NCBI GenBank assembly: GCA_013140775.1
Contig: JABFSA010000149.1
Location: 1 to 36,718, forward strand
Source: Acidobacteriota bacterium
GTDB taxonomy: Bacteria; Acidobacteriota; Vicinamibacteria; Vicinamibacterales; UBA2999
Length of the DNA: 36,718 bases
Direction: 5' to 3'
In this document: positions 14,431 to 21,869 of the stretch, piece after piece
How positions within the stretch are numbered: the first letter of the stretch is position 1
Layout: every line of letters starts with the position of its first letter
Program-made: the position numbers and the translations under genes
The notes under the pieces: model-generated
The model's input: the letters and a program-made list of their open reading frames with translations, nothing else
Database searches by the model: none
What the model was told of the DNA's origin: nothing

Positions 14431-15541
14431 CTAAAAGCGAAAACGAGCGCCGCCAACGAACGTCGTTGAACCAACTCGCAGGTCAACTGGAACGCGACTC
14501 AGAGGTTCCTCGTCGAGTTGAACTGTCCCGTAGTTGAAGCGAATTCCGCCACCAACACCCACGTGGCGAGTGAAAAACCAAGACGCGTCCGCGCCGGCGT
14601 TGAAGCCGATCGTGGAGTCCTTCACCTCATTGTGCTGATACGTGGTGATGTTGATGGTGTTGGTCCCGACAAGGTTAAAGAATTGTGAGTAGTTGATCGC
14701 GGACACCATGTCCTGCGTCAGCCGGAAATAGGTAGGGCCCCCGAAGACGGCGATACGCCAGGCTGGCTGGTTATAGGAGTAGATGGCGGAAAAATCAAGA
14801 ATCGTTTCAGAGCGCACGCGATAGGATTCAGTCGCGTCCTGATCGCTGCCAAAGCGATTGGTCAGTGTCGGATGGGGTATTCGTACGGCCAACCCGACAG
14901 GACTATCGAACCGAATCCGCAGCGGCCGAATGCCGAGCCCCAACTGAGCGCCGAGCAAGACCGCAACGTTCACATCGACGCTCTGAGCATTACCGAGCTC
15001 GGGGTACGCTGTCGCAGCCGTGGCCGGTTCGCCGAAGAGTGTTCGTGTGAACGTGTACGCCTGGGCCTCCTGAAGCGGATCCACGCGCATCCAGTTCAGG
15101 TCAAGAAAGACCCGACCAGGAGCTTGTTCGTCGTCATCGAAGCGGATGGACGGAGCGGATTGCGCGCCTGACTCACGCCCAGTTTCGGCTTGTCCTGGAG
15201 TCGATGGAGATGCCGGAGTTGGCACCGTGAGATCGAGCGGTTGAAGGTTCGCCCGTTCGATGCGGACGAACCTCGTTTCGATGTAGCCCGTCCGCAGCCC
15301 GAACTGGGGATCCTGGAACTGCACGTGTAGCCATCCATTCTGTATCTTCCCTTGCGATCAGAACGGTGCCAGCAGCTGCAACACGTAGCGGAGTTTTATT
15401 GGGTTCTGGTGTTAAGACAATCGGCGCATTTTCCAACACCACGGCCCTGTCTCGAGTTTGCGCCGACGCTTGAGTACTGAAAAAAGCACTGAGCACAATC
15501 ACGACGGAGAGAACAAAAAGTACGGGAGTCCGTCGAGCCAT
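14431..15541 (-). pseudogene. SH3-like/beta-barrel outer-membrane protein, frameshifted
   Basis: Third member of the SH3/PxDLSV set, broken in two frames. The 5' piece starts at ATG 15541 with a signal peptide (VLFVLSVVIVLSAFFSTQASA) and the first half of the SH3 module (NAPIVLTPEPNKTPLRVA, then IAREDTEW). The 3' piece continues in another frame with LHVQFQDPQFGLRTGYIE and QPLDLTVP. A region of about 200 residues follows, with alternating beta strands and a C-terminal FVGGARFRF, typical of an outer-membrane barrel. The break is at 15331-15338, where ATGG is tandemly duplicated; removing one copy restores the alignment with both paralogues. It may be a true lesion, strain-level phase variation or a sequencing error. 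The 3' piece alone (from GTG 15324) would lack a signal peptide. Confidence 0.7.
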
Positions 15542-16319
15542 CGTCAGGCCTTCTCTCTCCCTGTTCCATCACGGGATTGATTTCACGCTTGGAAACCGCC
15601 AGGGGCTGGGGGCTAGCGGCCGGGTTCCGGCAAGATCCATGCCCCACGTTTTTCGGCCTAATTGGTCGATACCGCGCCTTGATATCGTCGGGGACGCCGA
15701 CTTTTGCCGGTCGGACAGAGGACATGCACACGCCTCAGGTCGCGCAAGAACTCGGCACAAATGGGGCACTACGGCAAAACATCACGACGATCAATTGCGA
15801 TGCGAATCCTTCAAGCTTGGCAGGCGTGCGCGCAAGTCAGCTGCGCGGCACCTCGGGGAGACCTCTTTCGACGACTCCGCTGAGCAGAGAGTCTCCTCTC
15901 TCCTGCGTACCAACGTCGCGCGGATGTCAGTGAGGAATTCGGGCGGATCGAGGGATAACTTGCAGGGCGCGTTCTTCGTTGCACCCCTCGTACCTGACGA
16001 GGTTCTTCTTAACGATGCGGTAGAGGGTGGAGGTCCACTCGCCTCGGCCTTTGGCCAGCGCCTGCTTAGTGCCGACTTCGACCTGCTGACCGGTCGTCAT
16101 CTTGAGTCGCTGCTGTGCCGGGGTGAGCGTCAGAAGGTTGCCGATCGAGTGATTGCGTTTGACACCTGACCATGGACGGCAAAATCACGTGCCACGTTGT
16201 AGACGAAGCCACCCCTGCCTGGGTTGACGGGAGACGGGACTCGTGCTCCTCGCCCGAGGGAAGGCGACGGAGGGTTGCCTGAGTTTCGGGGGACACGTCA
16301 CTCAACGCGAAGCGATGAG
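15542..16319. other. 778-bp region without a confident gene
   Basis: Neither strand shows a convincing protein apart from one small minus-strand frame listed separately. The longest open frame (plus strand, 15639-16169) has an Arg/Ser/Leu-rich composition with no recognisable motif and no Shine-Dalgarno. The region is upstream of the broken SH3/barrel gene and downstream of tRNA-Asp, so it may hold that gene's promoter and decayed coding DNA. Confidence 0.4.
15927..16100 (-). CDS. Possible small protein or gene remnant (57 residues)
   Basis: A short frame from ATG 16100 to TGA 15927 reads MTTGQQVEVG... with a Lys/Arg-rich, balanced composition (ALAKGRGEWTSTLYRIVKK, LVRYEGCNEE). It is open upstream for a further 25 or so codons, to a stop near 16180, without a better start, which suggests the remnant of a longer gene. 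I do not recognise it and no Shine-Dalgarno is evident. It may simply be non-coding. Confidence 0.2.
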   Translation of the reverse strand: MTTGQQVEVGTKQALAKGRGEWTSTLYRIVKKNLVRYEGCNEERALQVIPRSARIPH

Positions 16320-16396
<77 letters not shown>

Positions 16397-16408
16397 GAAC
16401 AGAATGCG

Positions 16409-16434
16409 AAATTCAAAATGCAAAATTCAAAATG
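16409..16434. repeat. AT-rich 14-bp tandem repeat between the tRNA genes
   Basis: AAATTCAAAATG occurs at 16409-16420 and 16423-16434 with a 14-bp period, in a strongly AT-rich island just 5' of tRNA-Asp. It could loosen the duplex near a promoter or be a small mobile intergenic repeat. Confidence 0.55.
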
Positions 16435-16474
16435 AATTGAACCTTGCGCCGAAGCTCGAGCACCAGGACTAGCC

Positions 16475-16543
16475 TGCCCAGCCGAAGCTCATGCAGCGAG
16501 CCTCGCTTGCCCAGCCGTAGCGCGCGCAGCGCGCGAAGGCTGG
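16475..16543. repeat. Repeat and GC hairpin abutting the tRNA-Val 3' end
   Basis: TGCCCAGCCG occurs at 16475 and again at 16508 (33-bp offset), the second copy followed by a nested hairpin: CCAGCC (16511-16516) pairs with GGCTGG (16538-16543), and CGCGCG (16521) pairs with CGCGCG (16530) around CAG. On the minus strand the hairpin starts exactly at the encoded CCA of tRNA-Val, so it is placed to affect 3'-end formation or termination. The arms GCCGTAGC and GCGAAGGC recur elsewhere in the window. Confidence 0.6.
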
Positions 16544-16616
16544 TGGGCGGTACAGGACTCGAACCTGTGACAGCCGGCGTGTAAAGCCGGTGCTCTACCA
16601 GCTGAGCTAACCGCCC
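16541..16616 (-). tRNA. tRNA-Val (TAC)
   Basis: The minus strand folds as a 76-nt tRNA: acceptor GGGCGGT/ACCGCCC, D arm GCTC..GAGC, anticodon stem CCGGC/GCCGG around TTTACAC with anticodon TAC, T arm ACAGG-TTCGAGT-CCTGT, discriminator A and an encoded CCA (16543-16541). Confidence 0.96.
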
Positions 16617-16649
16617 GGCTACCGTCTGTCGTGCCCAGACAAACAGTTA

Positions 16650-16679
16650 ATTATAGAGGCGCGAGAATCTTGAGCGCAA
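16650..16679 (-). promoter_or_regulatory. Putative sigma70-type promoter of tRNA-Val
   Basis: On the minus strand TATAAT (16655-16650) lies 34 bp before the tRNA 5' end, with TTGCGC (16679-16674) 18 bp further upstream. The promoter overlaps the last codons of the methyltransferase gene. The -10 box is a perfect consensus; the -35 box is fair. Confidence 0.5.
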
Positions 16680-17181
16680 GCAGACCGAACCCGAGGAACA
16701 GGCCGGCGACGGCGCGGTACTCACGATTTCTCATGGCTCTCGACAGGCTGAAGCGGCGATCCATGGGCTCGGCACGCGACGCGGCATAGTCGTCGTAGGT
16801 CGATCCAAACGTCTGGCGCAGGTATTCCTCCTCCACCTGGACGGCCGCCAGAATCGTCACCCCCATATAGAGGCCCGCGACAAGCGCCGGGACGGCGCCG
16901 CGGCACGCGATCGCCACACCCAGCGCCATCACCATCGAGCCGGCATACAGCGGGTGCCTGACGAAGCGATAAGGCCCGGACCGGGTCACCTCGCGCCCCT
17001 TTTCAAGGTGCCCCGAAGCCCAGATCCTGACGCCCTCTCCCAGCAACGCGATCACGAAGCCGGCGACCCACGACTCCCATGTAGGACGCGCGAGCACCAG
17101 CATGACGGTTGCCGCGAGAAAACCGCCGGTCACCCGCCAGCGCGCGAACGTCCGCGCAGAGTCCCCTGAAAGCCTAGCCAT
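16651..17181 (-). CDS. Isoprenylcysteine carboxyl methyltransferase-like membrane protein
   Basis: Integral membrane methyltransferase-like protein of 176 residues, of the ICMT/PEMT superfamily found widely in bacteria. ATG 17181 overlaps the waaC stop by 8 bp and follows GGATGGG; ATG 17187 is an alternative. Hydrophobic segments include GGFLAATVMLVLA, VAGFVIALLGEGVRIWA and GLYMGVTILAAV. The hallmark SAM-site region is present: VTRSGPYRFVRHPLYAGSM, followed by the acidic E-E-E-Y-L-R-Q-x-F-G-x-x-Y-x-x-Y motif. It is the last gene of the LPS operon, so its methyl acceptor may be an envelope lipid, but the substrate of bacterial members is generally unknown. Confidence 0.82.
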   Translation of the reverse strand: MARLSGDSARTFARWRVTGGFLAATVMLVLARPTWESWVAGFVIALLGEGVRIWASGHLEKGREVTRSGPYRFVRHPLYAGSMVMALGVAIACRGAVPALVAGLYMGVTILAAVQVEEEYLRQTFGSTYDDYAASRAEPMDRRFSLSRAMRNREYRAVAGLFLGFGLLALKILAPL

Positions 17182-18187
17182 GCCCATCCAACCGTCGCCG
17201 GACCGCGTCCGCGACGGCATCCACGGTGATGTCGTCGATGCACGGTGTCGCCTTCCTGCAACGTCGTTCGTACACACAGGAACAGTTCGCCACCTGCGAC
17301 AGCGTCACGTCGGCCTTTGCCCACGGCCCGTTGCGCTCAGCCGACGTCGGTCCGAAGAGCGCCACGAGCGGCGTGCCCACCGCTCCCGCAATATGCAACG
17401 GACCGGTATCGCCAGACACCATTACCTTCGCTCCATGGGCGATGGAGACGATATCAGTGATGACGGTCGCCGGCGCGACGTCCGCGGCTCCAGACGATGA
17501 CCGTGCGGCCGCCAGCGCGAGCGACTCCTCGCCTGGTCCCCACATCACAAGAGATCGAAGGCCTCGTTCACGCTGAAGAGCCGCAGCCACCGCGCCAAAT
17601 CTGGTCGGCTGCCAGCGTTTGTTGGGCCACGCCGCACCGGGGTTGATGAGCGCATAACCGCCGGCGCCAAACTGGGACGCGACCTTCGTTGCTGTTGCGG
17701 TCTGTGGAATCCGCAGCGGGAAGTTGATGCTCGTTGTCGTGACGCCGACGGCTCGGACGAGACGCAGTCCCTTCTCGATCACGTGCCGCGCGTTTCCAGG
17801 ATCGATCGTTTCCGTGTAGAAGAGACTCGCCTGAGACTCCCTCAGGTGAGGTTTCGGAAAACCGATCGTGCGACGGCCTCCAGCGAGCCGGGCGAGGACA
17901 GCCGACTTCAGGAGACCCTGCAGATCGATGACAGCGTCGTATCGAGCGGCGCGCAATCCTCCGAGCACGCTCCACGCCTGTCCGCGCGTCACGAGATCGC
18001 GGGGATTGAACGGAATGCACCTGTCGAGTCCCTCGACGAGCGACAGCAACTCCACGTACTTGGGATCGACGACCCAGTCCAGCCTGGCGTCTGGAAACTG
18101 TCGCCGAAGTGCTGCTGCCGCGGGGATGCCATGAATCACGTCGCCCAGCGAGCCGAGGCGGATGATGAGAAACGACTGCGGCGCCAC
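17174..18187 (-). CDS. waaC: Lipopolysaccharide heptosyltransferase I
   Basis: Glycosyltransferase family 9 enzyme that adds the first L-glycero-D-manno-heptose to Kdo on lipid A at the inner face of the cytoplasmic membrane. GTG 18187 gives MAPQSFLIIRLGSLGDVIHG, matching the usual N-terminus. An earlier GTG at 18259, overlapping the hldC stop by one base, would add 24 residues encoded by an intergenic-type repeat (see 18208-18230). Motifs are LGSLGDVIHGIPAAAAL at the N-terminus, LINPGAAWPNKRWQP in the linker to the second domain, and VSGDTGPLHIAGAVGTPLVA in the nucleotide-sugar site. A Cys-rich C-terminal segment follows. WaaC rather than WaaF is chosen because a better WaaF match is at 19871-20938. 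Confidence 0.88.
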   Translation of the reverse strand: MAPQSFLIIRLGSLGDVIHGIPAAAALRRQFPDARLDWVVDPKYVELLSLVEGLDRCIPFNPRDLVTRGQAWSVLGGLRAARYDAVIDLQGLLKSAVLARLAGGRRTIGFPKPHLRESQASLFYTETIDPGNARHVIEKGLRLVRAVGVTTTSINFPLRIPQTATATKVASQFGAGGYALINPGAAWPNKRWQPTRFGAVAAALQRERGLRSLVMWGPGEESLALAAARSSSGAADVAPATVITDIVSIAHGAKVMVSGDTGPLHIAGAVGTPLVALFGPTSAERNGPWAKADVTLSQVANCSCVYERRCRKATPCIDDITVDAVADAVRRRLDGHG

Positions 18188-18207
18188 GACGGCGGGTCCG
18201 CTTCCAC

Positions 18208-18230
18208 CTTCGCCAAGGCTACGGCGGACA
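18208..18230. repeat. Intergenic-type palindromic repeat at the waaC 5' end
   Basis: CTTCGCCAAGGCTACGGCGG and its flanks sit between hldC and the conserved start of waaC. Related arms (GCCGTAGC, GCGAAGGC) occur at 16514-16540 and 36635-36650. If waaC starts at 18259 this DNA is translated (VRRSLGEGG); otherwise it is a 71-bp spacer in an operon whose other genes mostly overlap. Confidence 0.55.
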
Positions 18231-18258
18231 GGCTGCGGAACCCGCCCCACGGATGCCA

Positions 18259-18732
18259 CTACGTCGTCTTCCCGATGCGACTCAACAGGTCGCGTGTGGA
18301 ATGGTCCTTTGGATCGCCGACAATCGCGATGCGGCCACCGTACGCGCGCACGACCTCCCGCTCAGGTACGGTCTCGACGGAGTAGTCAGTACCTTTGCAG
18401 TGCACATCGGGCTTGAGCGCCTCGAGCAACGGGCCCACGGTCGGTTCAGGAAACACGACCACGTAGTCCACGCAGCGCAGCGCCGCCACGAGCTCCGCGC
18501 GATGCTCCGCCGCAAGGATTGGACGGCTCTCCCCTTTCAACCTCCTCACCGACTCGTCGTCATTGATTGCGACGATGAGGCGATCGCCTTCGGCGGCCGC
18601 CGACTCGAGGTAGCGCACGTGGCCCACGTGCAGGAGGTCGAAACACCCGTTGGCAAACGCGACGCTGAGGCCGGATGCGCGATCGGCGGACACGCGCTCG
18701 GCGAGCGCGTCTCTCGTCAGGATCTCACCCAC
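18259..18732 (-). CDS. hldC: D-glycero-beta-D-manno-heptose 1-phosphate adenylyltransferase
   Basis: Nucleotidyltransferase that activates heptose 1-phosphate to ADP-heptose, the donor precursor used by WaaC and WaaF; corresponds to the C-terminal half of E. coli HldE (RfaE domain II). GTG 18732 gives about 157 residues, the usual length, and overlaps the hldA stop by 8 bp; GTG 18765 is an alternative. Motifs are [20 protein letters not shown] with the HxGH nucleotidyltransferase signature, [31 protein letters not shown] and the late KGTDYS. The kinase partner is the separate gene directly upstream, so the two HldE activities are split here. Confidence 0.93.
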   Translation of the reverse strand: MGEILTRDALAERVSADRASGLSVAFANGCFDLLHVGHVRYLESAAAEGDRLIVAINDDESVRRLKGESRPILAAEHRAELVAALRCVDYVVVFPEPTVGPLLEALKPDVHCKGTDYSVETVPEREVVRAYGGRIAIVGDPKDHSTRDLLSRIGKTT

Positions 18733-19735
18733 GCCCGTCTCTGCTGATCGCACGGCGGAGCTCACTGGTGCCCACCGTGGCCGTTCCGCGCTTCATCACG
18801 ACGAGCCCTCCTGCATAGTTCGCAAGACGCGCGGCATCTTCGAAGCTGCTTCCCGCGGCCAGGGCCAGCGTGACGGCAGAGACGACCGTATCGCCGGCGC
18901 CGGTGACGTCAACGATGGCGTCGGTTCCGAAGATGGGGATGTGCACGACAGGTCCGTTGCGGACAAAGAGCGCCATGCCATGGCTGCCGCGCGTGATGAG
19001 CACCGCCTGCATGCGCGTGCGCTCGAGAATCTCGCGACCGGCTCTCTCGAGCGCGCGAGTGTTGTCGTTGATCTGGATGCCGAGCGCTTGCTCGACCTCG
19101 GACTGGTTGGGCGTGCAGGCCGTCAGGCCCTTGAAGTCCAACAGCCGGTAGCGCGAATCGATGAGCACCGGAATCGGATGCCCCGCCTGCGCGAGCGTTC
19201 GGCGAATCTTCTGCACCAGCGCCGGTGTGACCAGGCCCGATCCGTAGTCGGACACCAGGACAGCATCCGCCCGCGCGATTGTCTTGAGGACCGTGCGTTC
19301 GAACGCGGCCCTGACGCGAGGCGTGATCTGCGGCGACACGCCTCTGTCGATTCTGACGACCTGCTGCTTGGCAGAGTGCACGCCGCCGGCAAGGATGCGC
19401 GTCTTGATTGGGGTCGGCATTCCGGCTACGCGGAGCAGGCGACGCGTCTCCACGCCCTTGTGCAGCGACGACACCAGACGCCGACCCGATTCGTCACGTC
19501 CAACGAGCGCCACCAGCGTGGCGCGGCCACCGAGCGCTGCAATGTTGTTGGCCGCGTTACCGGCGCCGCCCGCGACGATCTCGGACGAGTCGTATTCGAG
19601 AATCAGCACCGGCGCCTCGCGCGAGACGCGGGCCACGCGCCCGTACACGAACTCGTCGGCGACCGCATCGCCGACGACCACGACCTCTCGTCCCCGAAGC
19701 GCGCCCGTCAGCGAGAGCAGTTGCGCAGAATCCAA
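18725..19735 (-). CDS. hldA: D-glycero-beta-D-manno-heptose-7-phosphate kinase
   Basis: PfkB/ribokinase-family kinase of 336 residues that phosphorylates heptose 7-phosphate at C1, upstream of HldC in ADP-heptose synthesis. It starts at TTG 19735, preceded by GGAG at eight-base spacing. Motifs are [14 protein letters not shown] at the N-terminus, [18 protein letters not shown] (substrate-binding PfkB signature 1), [17 protein letters not shown], and near the C-terminus [19 protein letters not shown], which holds the catalytic Asp of GAGD. It corresponds to RfaE domain I. It is separated from waaF by 135 bp containing a hairpin array, the only large gap in the LPS operon. Confidence 0.94.
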   Translation of the reverse strand: MDSAQLLSLTGALRGREVVVVGDAVADEFVYGRVARVSREAPVLILEYDSSEIVAGGAGNAANNIAALGGRATLVALVGRDESGRRLVSSLHKGVETRRLLRVAGMPTPIKTRILAGGVHSAKQQVVRIDRGVSPQITPRVRAAFERTVLKTIARADAVLVSDYGSGLVTPALVQKIRRTLAQAGHPIPVLIDSRYRLLDFKGLTACTPNQSEVEQALGIQINDNTRALERAGREILERTRMQAVLITRGSHGMALFVRNGPVVHIPIFGTDAIVDVTGAGDTVVSAVTLALAAGSSFEDAARLANYAGGLVVMKRGTATVGTSELRRAISRDGRG

Positions 19736-19767
19736 ACCTGGGTCTCCATCAAGTATCCCCGCACTCA

Positions 19768-19855
19768 GGTCCGGCTAAAGCCGGACCCCACGACTGCGGC
19801 TCGGCTAAAGCCGAGCACTACGACTGAATCGCGCTAAGACCGAGCACTACGACGC
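19768..19855. repeat. Array of C-G-G-C-TAAA-G-C-C-G hairpins between waaF and hldA
   Basis: Two perfect hairpins lie 31 bp apart: GGTCCGGC-TAAA-GCCGGACC (19768-19787) and GCTCGGC-TAAA-GCCGAGC (19799-19816 region). A decayed third unit reads GCGCTAAGACCGAGC. Units two and three share the tail ACTACGAC. It looks like a small non-autonomous intergenic repeat that has been tandemly copied. It could attenuate or stabilise the operon mRNA. Confidence 0.75.
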
Positions 19856-19870
19856 ACCGTCGTACTCGTT

Positions 19871-20938
19871 CTACTTCTCCCCCACCGAGGATATCAGCCC
19901 CGTCACGGCCTGATAGACCCGCTCGGGGGGAATGCCCGTCATGCACCGATGGTCGATGGGGCATTCGCGCAGCATGCAGGGTCTGCACGACACGGGATTG
20001 ATCAATACCTCTGCGCGGCCTCCGGACCTGGTTAGCGGCGCGGTCTCATACTCACGTGTCGGGCCGAAAATCGCCACGAGCGGCGTGCCGATCGCGGCGG
20101 CCATGTGCATCGCCCCGGAGTCGTTCGCCACACAGCCGTTCGCGATACCCAGGACGCCGGCGAGCATCTCGAGCGTGGTCTGGCCCGACAGATCGATCAC
20201 GTGCGAAGCCGCCTGCGCATCGACCATGGCGATGACCTCTTGCGTCGTGGGCGTATCGCCAGCGCTTCCGACGAGCACGCATGTGGCCTGCCGATCACGC
20301 ACGAGATCCGTGACGACACGCGCGACGTACTCCGGCATCCAGCGCTTCGCGGTGCCGTACGCGGCCCCAGGCGCAAACACCACGAGCGGCCTGAGATCGT
20401 CCCATCCTGCCTTTCGCAGCAGGTTTCGTGCGGCAGCTCTCGTATCGTCCGAGATCGTGAGACCCGGCTCCAGGGGTCCACTTGCGACACCGAGGTCGCG
20501 CGTGAGGTGCTGGTAGTAAGCACCCTGATGCAGGCTGCCCGTCGGGCGGGGCCTTGCGCGCGTGAGCAACATGCTCCGCATATCTCTCGCATACCCCCAT
20601 CGCTCGCGAATACGCGCTCGCGTCACGAGCCACGCCGTGGCGAACGAGTTGGGCAGCAGGATGGCCAGATCCGCTCGCAGGAGCCGGAGCGCTTCCACGT
20701 CAGCGACGAACGTGCCGCGATCCCAGAAGCCGCCCTTCCACTGCAGCGTGACAATCTCGTCCACTCCCGGCACCAGGCGGAAGAGGTCCGCGACCACGCG
20801 TCGCGCGGCAATCACCAGGCGGGCTGACGGAAACGCCCGGCGCACATCCGCGATGGCAGGAAGGGCCATCACCGCGTCACCCAGCCAGTTAGGGGAAACA
20901 ATCACAATCGTTCCCGGACCCCGAGTCGTGTCAGCCAT
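19871..20938 (-). CDS. waaF: Lipopolysaccharide heptosyltransferase II
   Basis: Glycosyltransferase family 9 enzyme of 355 residues that adds the second heptose to the LPS inner core. ATG 20938 overlaps the acyltransferase stop by 8 bp. Motifs are VSPNWLGDAVMALPAIADVR (the WaaF-type PNWLGD signature), LLPNSFATAWL, VVFAPGAAYGTAKRWMPEY, CVANDSGAMHMAAAIGTPLVAIFGPT read in pieces, and a Cys-rich end (SCRPCMLRECPIDHRCM) that resembles a small metal or disulphide cluster found in many WaaF proteins. The PNWLGD motif separates it from waaC. Confidence 0.94.
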   Translation of the reverse strand: MADTTRGPGTIVIVSPNWLGDAVMALPAIADVRRAFPSARLVIAARRVVADLFRLVPGVDEIVTLQWKGGFWDRGTFVADVEALRLLRADLAILLPNSFATAWLVTRARIRERWGYARDMRSMLLTRARPRPTGSLHQGAYYQHLTRDLGVASGPLEPGLTISDDTRAAARNLLRKAGWDDLRPLVVFAPGAAYGTAKRWMPEYVARVVTDLVRDRQATCVLVGSAGDTPTTQEVIAMVDAQAASHVIDLSGQTTLEMLAGVLGIANGCVANDSGAMHMAAAIGTPLVAIFGPTREYETAPLTRSGGRAEVLINPVSCRPCMLRECPIDHRCMTGIPPERVYQAVTGLISSVGEK

Positions 20939-21869
20939 CGACTGACTCGTCGAGCTGAGTCACCGCAACCGGCACGTCTCCCCCATCACGCCACCGGCGA
21001 TGCATCCAGAGCCACAAGTCCGGATAGCGACGGACGTACATCTCGAGGACATCAGTGCATCGTTGCGTGAACTCGCGCACAGCGTCTGTACTGTCGGCGC
21101 GCGGAGGATCGACGGGATGCTCGTAGATAAACCGGTACCGGCCATCGGGCTGCGGCAAGCAGAACACTGGAATCACCGGCGCGCCCGTCCGCAGCGCAAG
21201 CGCAGCCAGCGCAGACGTCGTCGCCGCCGGCCTCCGGAAGAACCCGACGTACAGCGCATCCGCGGAATGGAGGTGCTGGTCGATCAGCACGGCGATACCA
21301 CGCCCGGCAGAAAGATCGCGCAGCATATGCCGCACGGCGCCCTGCCGGTAGATCACTGAATTACCGGTGGAGGTTCGGAGGTCCTCCAGCATCCGGTGCA
21401 GATAGGGATTGTCGAGCGGCCGGGCAAGCACCGACACGGGCTCGCTGAGCAGCGGGTGCCCGAGCGCGAAGATCTCCCAGTAGCCAAAGTGTCCCGTGAA
21501 GAAGAGCACACCCTTGCCTTTGGCGTACGCCTGCCGCACTCGCTCCGCACCCTCGACGTCGCTCGCGGCAAGCATCTGCTCGCGGGAATAGGTCCCGAAC
21601 TTGATCAGCTCGAACACGAGACTGCCGAAGTGCGCGAACATCGATCGGGTTAGCGCTTCCCGCTCCTGGACGGATCGACCGGGGAAGGCATGCTCGAGGT
21701 TCTCGAGCGCGATGTTCCGCCTGGACCGATCGATGGCATACGCGACGCGTCCAACCGCTCGTCCACCGCGACGCACGGCAGACATCGACACAAACGGGGC
21801 CAGCAACTGCAGCCCACGCACGAACATCCACTCCAGCGGATACCGGCAGCGCGTGGCCAGGCTCTTCAC
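20931..21869 (-). CDS. Lipid A-type lysophospholipid acyltransferase (LpxL/HtrB-like)
   Basis: Membrane-bound acyltransferase of 312 residues in the LpxL/LpxM family, which adds secondary acyl chains to Kdo-lipid IVA. GTG 21869 overlaps the lpxK stop by 4 bp (GTGA). The catalytic H-x4-E motif is in FFTGHFGYWE, preceded by GKGVLFF. Other family features are RRNIALENLEHAFPG near the N-terminus, a second conserved region ending in IAVLIDQHLHSADALYVGFF, and the C-terminal DLWLWMHRRWRD. An amphipathic N-terminal helix (LQLLAPFVSMSAV) may anchor it. Position between lpxK and waaF supports a lipid A role; the acyl chain used cannot be read from sequence. Confidence 0.88.
   Translation of the reverse strand: MKSLATRCRYPLEWMFVRGLQLLAPFVSMSAVRRGGRAVGRVAYAIDRSRRNIALENLEHAFPGRSVQEREALTRSMFAHFGSLVFELIKFGTYSREQMLAASDVEGAERVRQAYAKGKGVLFFTGHFGYWEIFALGHPLLSEPVSVLARPLDNPYLHRMLEDLRTSTGNSVIYRQGAVRHMLRDLSAGRGIAVLIDQHLHSADALYVGFFRRPAATTSALAALALRTGAPVIPVFCLPQPDGRYRFIYEHPVDPPRADSTDAVREFTQRCTDVLEMYVRRYPDLWLWMHRRWRDGGDVPVAVTQLDESVDG

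Noticed and set aside
15639..16169. Plus-strand open frame of 176 codons
   Set aside because: No motif, no ribosome site and atypical composition; kept only as part of the unassigned region.
17783..18385. Plus-strand open frame of 200 codons over waaC and hldC
   Set aside because: Antisense to well-identified LPS genes.
18650..19837. Plus-strand open frame of 395 codons
   Set aside because: Antisense shadow of hldA, His/Arg/Asp-rich, no domain.
19768..19855. CRISPR array
   Set aside because: Only three units, each a palindrome with no unique spacer pattern and no cas gene nearby.
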